Assembly (NCBI GenBank): GCA_012934845.2
Contig: WNNJ02000098.1
Span: 101,963-165,962 of the forward strand
Direction of reading: 5' to 3'
Source: Pomphorhynchus laevis
Lineage: Eukaryota; Acanthocephala; Palaeacanthocephala; Echinorhynchida; Pomphorhynchidae
Length of the DNA stretch: 64,000 nt
A model generated the notes under the pieces. The model saw only the letters and a program-made list of their open reading frames with translations. It did no database searches and was not told the DNA's origin. The position numbers and the translations under genes are program-made. Below, one piece after another: positions 61,401-64,000 of this stretch; the stretch's first letter is position 1; each line of letters opens with the position of its first letter.

Positions 61401-62181
61401 TTTGTGGACATTATTAATGTTTAGGGTATACTTAATCTTTTACCCAGTTGTTTAGTATTGATATTTCTTTTTTTAACTAAAAAAACCTAATTTTTAACTA
61501 TTTTCTTAATAATATTTTTATTTTTATTAAATTACTTTAATAAATAATTGAATTAAGTTTAATATTTTTGATTTATTACTTAAACTCTCTTTAGATTTCA
61601 TCTTAAAAATTCAAACGTAACTTTATTTAAAGTAATCAATGAATTACAATTATTTATTTAAAATAGTTTAAATCTTATTAACTATTTTTAATCTTAACTA
61701 TTTTTTATTAATTTTTTATGTAATTTTTTATTGTAGTTTTGTACATTTAGATAGTCTAATTAGAGAATCATGGATGTGCTTGGTAGAAGAACACATAAAA
61801 GCTGCTGCTAGCAGTCGATGCAAACAAACACAAGCCTGTTGTCTAAACGTACTTGATATAATAACTAGCAATCCGTCAACTGTGCGTACGCATTACCTTT
61901 CAAATAACCAAAACGAATGGCTCGCTGTATGGAAGTTGTGGTTATTCATTGGCAATAACATTAAACATTGGACAGTGAAACAGTCGTCATTAATTCAATT
62001 TGTTGATCTCTTTGAAGCTATCATATGTCTTGATTCAAGCAATTTTAATTGCAATGACTTTGAAAATTTTGCTAGTGTAATTGAGGCAGTGGTTGTAATA
62101 CAGCCAGAAATTCATATTCTGAAAACCGACAATGAAAAGCTACATTCGTCCTGTTTCAAAGCGTTTAAACTTATCGAAAAG
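31254..62181 (+). CDS. MON2: MON2 homolog (Golgi/endosome trafficking scaffold), 21 exons, partial
   Basis: MON2 is a large HEAT-like protein related to Sec7 Arf-GEFs but lacking the Sec7 domain. With DOPEY and a P4-ATPase it acts at the trans-Golgi and endosomes in retrograde sorting. Exons: 31254-31346, 31407-31470, 35145-35230, 35285-35416, 39951-40062, 40109-40158, 43760-43882, 43928-44095, 45825-45949, 46927-47015, 47058-47163, 49768-49886, 49948-50027, 50081-50347, 51134-51241, 55264-55418, 55468-55555, 55601-55708, 55897-56087, 56233-56741, 61751-62181. All are GT-AG and all phases agree (3,204 nt, 1,068 codons). Matches recalled from human MON2 include SLAAIHRLVQ (CLAAIQRLMS), IEELRIIQTTLLLI (LEELKLLQTVLVLL), VKQIVITLFERV, DLNIALSATVLLW and RQEVRKSAVQSL. 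The start follows an in-frame TAG. The protein is shorter than human in several loops; the last roughly 30% lies beyond the window. Confidence 0.88.
31990..32340 (-). mobile_element. LINE reverse-transcriptase C-terminal fragment in MON2 intron 2
   Basis: The minus strand gives RILGVLFVAN, then LLRKLKSLGCSSTNLRTLYF and LIRSALTYPYSLF, the typical C-terminal region of CR1/Jockey-type LINE RTs. Short, with stops; 3' and 5' parts missing. Confidence 0.65.
32802..34056 (-). mobile_element. hAT-superfamily DNA transposon remnant (ZBED5/SCAND3-like)
   Basis: The ends are CAGTGTTTCTTTA (from 32,802) and, on the other strand, CAGGGTTTTTTA (from 34,056), imperfect terminal inverted repeats. The outer 8 bp are TTCTGCAC and TTTTACAC, an imperfect hAT-style duplication. 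Inside, the minus strand has a BED-like finger (CMTC then H-x4-H, about 33,760-33,800). It is followed by an ORF of 90 codons (33,344-33,616) of the type seen in ZBED5-like transposases, and by a C-terminal part LEPSNHMRLEPRIQQLM near 33,090. Stops and frameshifts interrupt it, and it is too short for a whole transposase. It lies in MON2 intron 2. Confidence 0.65.
34198..34467 (-). mobile_element. LINE endonuclease fragment in MON2 intron 2
   Basis: A 90-codon minus-strand frame reads YIIVDGDINNLSFNV, then ILQIVQFPTQRKSIFDKIFT and LSPLKESDHYSIL. GD-(F/I)-N and SDH are the conserved endonuclease motifs. Nothing of ORF1 or RT is adjacent. Confidence 0.7.
34468..35144. other. Intron 2, remaining AT-rich part
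   Basis: No gene. The word CTTATTTCGCATTTTTGAATG occurs at about 34,770 and again at about 35,018, with a partial inverted copy beside the first. Confidence 0.5.
35145..35416 (+). CDS. MON2: MON2 exons 3-4 (DCB region)
   Basis: Exon 3 (35,145-35,230) gives CDGKPNLKILQLSLAAIHRL, parallel to human CGTKEPKITQLCLAAIQRL. Exon 4 (35,285-35,416) contains RIEELRIIQTTLLLISNN, parallel to SLEELKLLQTVLVLLTTN. The 54-nt intron is phase 0. These are the best-conserved N-terminal blocks. Confidence 0.9.
35417..36935. other. Intron 4, AT-rich part
   Basis: No gene or element recognised; dense short AT repeats (for example TATAAATATT around 36,390-36,500). Confidence 0.5.
36936..36983 (-). ncRNA. Hammerhead-like motif, permuted order (copy 1)
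   Basis: On the minus strand: GAACC-GAAA, a short hairpin ACGT-GAA-ACGT followed by A, and then CTGATGAGTTCC. The GAAC and GTTC words could form stem II. The elements occur in an order circularly permuted relative to a usual hammerhead. A related copy lies at 47,600-47,646. Confidence 0.3.
37290..37400. repeat. Three consecutive hairpins, one copying retroelement sequence
   Basis: Arms: 37,290-37,305 with 37,310-37,325 (16 bp); 37,347-37,356 with 37,361-37,370 (10 bp); 37,365-37,381 with 37,384-37,400 (17 bp, 2-nt loop). The last arm and the following AAAACTCTCTCTCTT also occur at about 38,762-38,796, inside the DIRS-like fossil's RT region. Confidence 0.85.
37430..39480 (+). mobile_element. 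DIRS-like retroelement remnant (fossil, heavily broken)
   Basis: The plus strand keeps reverse transcriptase motifs near 38.5-38.8 kb (KTAFEYNGIYYNYKVVP; then THIDDMILSHDSNA and FLGGH). RNase H-like remains follow near 38.9-39.37 kb (including TDNKDC). The motif style (ID-D box, K-F-LG) fits DIRS or another tyrosine-recombinase retroelement better than a LINE. No terminal repeats were found. It has more than ten breaks and is old. It lies in MON2 intron 4. The left boundary is uncertain. Confidence 0.45.
37472..37495 (-). ncRNA. Hammerhead-ribozyme-like core
   Basis: The minus strand reads CTGACGA, then AGCC-GAGA-GGC, then GAAACG. This is the CUGANGA box, a short stem II with a GNRA-type loop, and the GAAA box, in canonical order. 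One extra A follows the first box. Stem I and stem III partners are not obvious. Cores of this shape are known from Penelope-like and other retroelements. Confidence 0.4.
39481..39950. other. Intron 4, 3' AT-rich part
   Basis: Low-complexity AATAATTA-type repeats and an imperfect palindrome of AGATCTATATATCT words near 39,768-39,812. No gene. Confidence 0.5.
39951..40158 (+). CDS. MON2: MON2 exons 5-6
   Basis: Exon 5 (39,951-40,062) gives ALANVIKLC, then NIITSNTAGAAVKQIVIT and LFERV, parallel to human [22 protein letters not shown]. Exon 6 (40,109-40,158) is only 50 nt and encodes ETGDVVANISNVENVLQ. The intron between them is 46 nt. Confidence 0.9.
40159..41989. other. Intron 6, AT-rich part
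   Basis: No gene. Repeated ATAATATTAAACGAT words (about 40,920-41,000) and long TATAAT runs (about 41,300-41,420). Confidence 0.5.
41990..42415 (-). mobile_element. Penelope-like element, 3' fragment (intron 6 copy)
   Basis: Matches the 3' UTR and RT C-terminal end of the elements at 58.4-60.8 kb. Shared words are TGTATCAGAATAAGGA, TCATCAGGAGGAA, CATAGCAGCGG and TTATCCATCCATAAA. Orientation is the same (minus). It is truncated at its 5' side. Confidence 0.65.
42655..42926. repeat. Tandem duplication, unit 136 bp
   Basis: Two adjacent units, 42,655-42,790 and 42,791-42,926, begin GATGACTCCAAC and end at CCGAACAAACAAA. They share long words (GTTTCCTTACAGTAGCGATG) with scattered differences. 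No coding function is evident. Confidence 0.85.
42961..43620 (+). mobile_element. LINE 3' fragment (RT C-terminal tail)
   Basis: The plus strand reads FVPILTYGHKLWVMTERI, then SRIQATEMRFLRGVVGLSLR and IEERQLRWQGHVMRM, then RPRGRPRHLWIDQV. This tail is characteristic of a widespread family of animal LINEs. The 110-codon frame 43,212-43,544 is open. The 5' part is missing. It is much better preserved and GC-richer than its AT-rich surroundings, so it is probably a fairly recent insertion. Confidence 0.75.
43760..44095 (+). CDS. MON2: MON2 exons 7-8 (HUS region)
   Basis: Exon 7 (43,760-43,882) begins DLFLFLNGSSPKWL, parallel to human DLCQLVNADAPYWL. Exon 8 (43,928-44,095) contains FQKDICRYIVNTLS and FTKMMRIFLIILRRFIPHL, parallel to LLKERVCPLVIKLFS and CMRLLRVVSVLIKQFYSLL. 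The intron is 45 nt. Confidence 0.85.
44096..44459. other. Intron 8, AT-rich part
   Basis: Short AT repeats; nothing recognised. Confidence 0.5.
44460..45770 (-). mobile_element. Degenerate LINE in MON2 intron 8
   Basis: The minus strand gives RT motif A as KPLDFSQAFDSINRSLL near 45,580-45,630. Weak palm and thumb traces follow, and at about 44,610-44,800 a C-terminal region QHSLYTT, KLDVFQSSTYLENV, TIDQFHIPTLP. Stops are frequent, so the copy is old. The 5' part including the endonuclease is absent. It is not the same subfamily as LINE B. Confidence 0.6.
45825..45949 (+). CDS. MON2: MON2 exon 9
   Basis: Encodes ALECEHLVCSTVQYL and LHWKQTLAVEVLKTIFED, parallel to human TECEIFLSLLVKFLD and QWLRAVAVESIHRLC. 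It ends in phase 2 and joins exon 10 in frame. Confidence 0.85.
45950..46926. other. Intron 9, AT-rich with short inverted repeats
   Basis: No gene; an 85-codon frame at 46,161-46,418 is low complexity. 46,578-46,612 is a hairpin with arms AATTTCGCGGA / TCCGCGAAATT. CATGACTAATCATGA words repeat near 46,480-46,535. Confidence 0.5.
46927..47163 (+). CDS. MON2: MON2 exons 10-11
   Basis: Exon 10 (46,927-47,015) gives NLFDNVSNETIKDTII, parallel to human STKVFRDIVNALGSFI. The human FCQSYDMK segment that precedes it has no counterpart here. Exon 11 (47,058-47,163) is weakly conserved (ENVTIIYRERKFTLQLL). The intron is 42 nt, the shortest in the gene. Confidence 0.7.
47529..47931. repeat. Pair of 46-bp direct repeats, 357 bp apart
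   Basis: 47,529-47,574 and 47,886-47,931 are nearly identical (two differences). They could be termini of a small non-autonomous element or a local duplication. Confidence 0.75.
47600..47646 (-). ncRNA. Hammerhead-like motif, permuted order (copy 2)
   Basis: On the minus strand: GGACC-GAAA, then ACAC-GAA-ATGT followed by A, and later CTGATGATGAGGTCC. GGACC pairs with GGTCC. Compared with copy 1 at 36,936-36,983, one of these pairs changes on both sides (C-G here, T-A there). Confidence 0.3.
48818..49380 (+). mobile_element. LINE ORF1 remnant with PHD-like finger (intron 11)
   Basis: The plus strand starts MKNFRLERKKLSDAL and continues HEIACDGLGCDIWTKV. This is the same pattern as CSASGCQIWTSV in LINE B2 ORF1, with a later GFCSAYISD that parallels CGFCAAKQI. 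A 63-codon frame follows (49,080-49,271). The rest of the element is missing. It is much AT-richer than LINE B2, so it is either old or from a different subfamily. Confidence 0.55.
49768..50347 (+). CDS. MON2: MON2 exons 12-14
   Basis: Exon 12 (49,768-49,886) contains ASLACANSIVILLREID, parallel to human SVAFHCLLDLVRGITSMIE. Exon 13 (49,948-50,027) contains NVITECTWCGILSTLYFL, parallel to MVNACWCGLLAALSLLL. Exon 14 (50,081-50,347) contains YHEYLKAQCRLVIPPVYSL, parallel to DAFITAICKGSLPPHYAL. Introns are 61 and 53 nt. Confidence 0.85.
50348..51133. other. Intron 14, AT-rich
   Basis: No gene. A run of TATGACAT-type words (about 50,860-50,930) forms short inverted repeats. Confidence 0.5.
51134..51241 (+). 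CDS. MON2: MON2 exon 15
   Basis: Encodes 36 residues ending DLEMWTDIMCTLQ, parallel to human GTSWQLVLATLQ. Phase 0 at both ends. Confidence 0.75.
51242..52399. other. Intron 15, 5' AT-rich part
   Basis: A 120-codon plus-strand frame at 51,970-52,332 has no recognisable domain and lies inside the intron. It could be decayed transposon sequence. Confidence 0.4.
52400..54540. repeat. GC-richer decayed repeat block in MON2 intron 15
   Basis: This block differs in composition from the surrounding intron. On the minus strand near 53,060-53,220 there is a coding-like stretch (NARQLRFEKAINKEYTYLRS) and near 52,440-52,520 another (FVLDKAIHSNVTLRL). These look like old retroelement sequence, but I cannot assign the class. 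A hammerhead-like fold lies at its right end (54,383-54,460). No open frame remains. Confidence 0.35.
54383..54460 (+). ncRNA. Candidate type I hammerhead ribozyme (degenerate)
   Basis: The order is canonical: ACCACA (54,383-54,388), CTGATGAG (54,389-54,396), a 30-nt stem II region, CGAAA (54,427-54,431), GCCT (54,433-54,436), AGGC (54,448-54,451), ATT, TGTGGT (54,455-54,460). ACCACA and TGTGGT form a perfect 6-bp stem I; GCCT and AGGC form stem III with one C-A mismatch next to the core. Stem II is weak (about 4 bp). The NUH site would be ATT. An alternative stem III pairs 54,433-54,437 with 54,442-54,446. Confidence 0.4.
54541..55263. other. Intron 15, 3' AT-rich part
   Basis: Nothing recognised apart from AT-rich runs and the acceptor of exon 16. 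Confidence 0.5.
55264..56741 (+). CDS. MON2: MON2 exons 16-20
   Basis: Exon 16 (55,264-55,418) contains FTVDHIDQLIKGIQCLF, parallel to human YLDDVSLHHLINALCSLS. Exon 17 is 55,468-55,555. Exon 18 (55,601-55,708) contains AAACLIEVSNAHLNSV, parallel to TGHLLEVCQHPNSRM. Exon 19 (55,897-56,087) contains RRRQIDSINRILRDLG. Exon 20 (56,233-56,741) contains DLNIALSATVLLWRTIDF and CLDDRQEVRKSAVQSLV, parallel to ELNISLTSIGLLWNISDY and CVDPRPAVRKSAGQTLF. Introns are 49, 45, 188 and 145 nt. The 49-nt intron removes an apparent stop and frame change near 55,430. Confidence 0.9.
56742..57599. other. Intron 20, AT-rich part
   Basis: Low-complexity TTAATTAATAAAT repeats around 56,880-57,070; no gene. Confidence 0.5.
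57600..58135. mobile_element. Two Penelope-like 3' UTR fragments in opposite orientation
   Basis: 57,600-57,735 matches the 3' UTR of the neighbouring element in the same orientation (ATTGTATCAGAATAAGGATT). 57,870-58,135 is an inverted copy (GATACAATGTCTGTTATTTA and TAGCAGTTCCTCCTGATG). Head-to-head fragments like this are common around Penelope-like elements. Confidence 0.6.
58480..59190 (-). mobile_element. Penelope-like element, 5'-truncated copy
   Basis: The 3' UTR words are followed (going right) by an RT C-terminal frame at 58,875-59,099 (FKFTRNIFLHEHSCIPYNIK). This matches FKLTRNIFLHEHSCIPYNIK in the longer copy, with small internal deletions. It ends in a short GAAAAGGGCTACCTTTTCT hairpin near 59,140-59,180, where the next copy begins. 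Confidence 0.65.
59195..60790 (-). mobile_element. Penelope-like element, longest copy
   Basis: The frame at 60,146-60,754 reads INTYDFSTLYTNLDLVDIKE (RT motif A style) and KVGTSIFRQI (before motif B). The frame at 59,425-59,976 reads MFRYIDNICVFN (motif C with Asn replacing the second Asp), IYPGSLIRN, and KDDIFKLTRNIFLHEHSC. The FSTLYTN / RYIDD pattern fits Penelope-like RTs better than LINEs. The two frames are separated by extra AT-rich sequence and are inactive. No GIY-YIG nuclease is visible. It lies antisense in MON2 intron 20. Class assignment is moderately sure. Confidence 0.6.
60791..61750. other. Intron 20, 3' AT-rich part
   Basis: A 66-codon frame at 60,798-60,998 may belong to the 5' end of the Penelope-like element's opposite strand and has no recognisable domain. 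The rest is AT-rich with AATAAAAATAAAA runs. Confidence 0.45.
61751..62181 (+). CDS. MON2: MON2 exon 21
   Basis: Encodes SLIRESWMCLVEEHIKAAAS, parallel to human DFSRAWDVLLDHIQSAALS, then NEWLAVWKLWLFIGN, parallel to ALWWSAWNTWYRIGS. It ends SCFKAFKLIEK at a GT donor. The acceptor at 61,750 is chosen because it keeps phase with exon 20; the AG at 61,736 does not. Later exons must lie beyond 62,181, and none is seen before the window ends. Confidence 0.85.
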
Positions 62182-62259
62182 GTAACATTTGATTTTTAGG
62201 TTTATATTTTTATTCAGCACGTCGCCAAGAACATTATCTATGTTGTTTTGTTAAAACAT

Positions 62260-63138
62260 TACAATACTATTTGATCCTAAAATTGAAAGTTGTTGAATTG
62301 ACAAGCATATATTAGTTACTTAAAATTAATAATATAATGTTATATTATAATATCAATAATATTATAACAATGCAAAACATTTACAATAAATTAGATAAAA
62401 TAATTAATATATCCGAAAGGCAATCATAAATTAGATTATATCACAATATAATTGTCATTTATAACAATAACGATTATTTATATATGTATTTGTCTTCATT
62501 TTTGATAAAATACGTAGACTCAGTTAAATTATCAGATTATATGAGTATTGCGTGTATGTCATTTATAACGATTCAATAACGATTTAATAACGATTTAATA
62601 CACAACGAAAACAAATATCTTGCATCATTGAAATTATAAAAACAGTTCTGAAGATTAAACCTTCATTGAACAGGAAAAATACGAAATCCAACTTTAAACC
62701 TTAGGTGTTTTACTTTAAATTTTCATAAGACATCTTTATTTGAAATTAGTATAAAATTCGTAAACATATCTAATCTGATATCTAACTGCTTATATAAATA
62801 CAATAGTGTTTTAATAAAAAAGGGTTATTTTTGAAAATTTATAGACTAAAGTAATTTGATAGATATATCATATGGCTATTTAAATTTAAGCGAACAACTA
62901 ATTTTGAAACATTAGTTAAACTAATTAAAACTTTACAATACTACTTGATCCTAAAATCGATAGTTGTTGAATTGACAAGCATATATTAGTTACTTAAAAT
63001 TAATAATATAATGTTATAACAATGCAAAACATTTACAATAAATAATAAAAAAATTAATAAATAAAAAAAATGTATAAATTAATTAATAATTAATAAATCC
63101 GAAAGGCAATCATAGATTAGATTATATCACAATATAAT
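62260..63138. repeat. Direct repeat pair of about 195 bp, 674 bp apart
   Basis: 62,260-62,452 and 62,934-63,138 share ACAATACTA(T/C)TTGATCC, TTGAATTGACAAGCATATAT, ATGCAAAACATTTACAATAA and TCCGAAAGGCAATCATA. Differences are mostly small AT-rich indels. They may be ends of a non-autonomous element or a segmental duplication. Confidence 0.75.
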
Positions 63139-63156
63139 CACTATATATATTACATT

Positions 63157-63556
63157 GTGAAATGTAAGGATGTTATACTATTATATGCTTCAATCCGAAA
63201 CATGTATATGCAAACAGTGTACGAATATCATTACGAACCAGTTACAACACGATCTACCAGCAAACATCATCCTGCGCTGACGATAGTACTCAGTGGATCT
63301 TTCAACATGCTGTAATACTTGGATGTTCTATAATGAATCCAGCTAGTCGTTGAAAGATTGCACAATACTTTCCTGCGCATTTATAGACTCCTTACCAGTC
63401 TGACACTTTTCGAAAGAGATTTCTAGAGCAGGTCATTTTAATCTGTGAAATGTAAGATACTGCTCTATGCTTTAATGCTCTAAACATGTGTATGCAAACT
63501 AGTGTACGAATATCGTCACGAATCAGTCACAACACGATCTAACCATCAACATCAAT
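63157..63556. repeat. Direct repeat pair of about 112 bp, 288 bp apart
   Basis: 63,157-63,270 and 63,445-63,556 share GTGAAATGTAAG, ATGCAAAC, AGTGTACGAATATC and CAACACGATCTA. The 174-nt unit between them is GC-richer and unlike the surroundings. A two-copy tandem array of a longer unit, or a very short LTR-like structure, are both possible. No coding sequence. Confidence 0.7.
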
Positions 63557-64000
63557 ATTTCTTTAAATTCACATTTACCCGTTGAATGTGAAAAATCACA
63601 TGTTTAAATTTAAATTAAATTAATTAAAATAAATGAATTTCACATTTATTAAATATTTTTTTTAATTCACTACAACTGTCGACAGTGTGCGACAGTTAGA
63701 ACATGAGTAACATATAATAATATAATATATAATAATTACCTTTATTAATATAATTAATATAATAACATCATTTCGAGCATTTATTTTATATTTTATAATT
63801 TTTTCTTACTGACTTAAATTAATCTTTAAGTTTTTGCTATTAATCAGCTTACCAAAGTAAGAATTTAAGTCATATTATATTCACTGTCATCAATACAGTT
63901 TTCAAACTATTCACAAATCTGATTATTATCTAAACTACCTTAGACGATGTTTATTTAGAAAAAAATAATCAGAGAGATTAAAATTTAGATTATAATATTA
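63557..64000. other. AT-rich end of the window
   Basis: No MON2 exon or other gene recognised. Confidence 0.5.

Noticed and set aside
61737-61750. Acceptor at 61,736 for the last visible MON2 exon
   Set aside because: It would break phase with exon 20. The AG at 61,749-61,750 keeps the frame and fits the alignment.

Overview
The window is invertebrate-type eukaryotic nuclear DNA: no operons, spliced genes, heavy transposon load. I cannot name the species. The one clear host gene is very divergent and has many 42-61 nt introns mixed with multi-kilobase ones, which suggests a fast-evolving invertebrate such as a parasite lineage. That is only a guess.

Region 1 (1-24,890) is a comparatively GC-rich mass of nested retroelements and holds no host gene that I can see. 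A CR1-type LINE on the minus strand (LINE C) lies in three pieces: 480-700, 4,949-5,466 and 9,365-10,345. The gaps are filled by an I/Jockey-like LINE (copy A1, 701-4,948) and by a short-LTR Ty3/gypsy element (5,467-9,364; 121-bp LTRs, 5-bp target duplication). A plus-strand CR1 3' end (B1, 1-478) abuts the third side. Further right lie a plus-strand CR1 remnant (10,346-12,558), a second, much older gypsy-like fossil (12,559-14,272), a LINE ORF1 remnant (15,330-16,540), and a second copy of LINE A (A2). A2 is split by a full-length-looking CR1 element (B2, 18,514-22,790).

Region 2 (24,891-31,253) is AT-rich. It contains one unrecognised minus-strand ORF of 251 codons (26,341-27,096), a tRNA-SINE-like block near 27.7 kb, a degenerate tandem repeat (28,889-29,432) and an inverted repeat (30,112-30,373).

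Region 3 (31,254-62,181) is a plus-strand homolog of MON2, the large Golgi/endosome scaffold related to Sec7 Arf-GEFs. I placed 21 exons whose phases all agree and total 1,068 codons; the gene runs off the right edge. Its long introns hold LINE pieces, a hAT/ZBED-like DNA transposon with recognisable ends, a DIRS-like fossil, a cluster of Penelope-like element copies, palindrome clusters and several hammerhead-ribozyme-like motifs.

Region 4 (62,182-64,000) is AT-rich with two different pairs of direct repeats and no exon that I could find.

The most interesting leads are a possible self-primed (Tf1-like) replication signal in the gypsy element, a set of hammerhead-like motifs in the MON2 introns, and a PHD-like finger in the CR1 ORF1 with a second, distant relative inside MON2.
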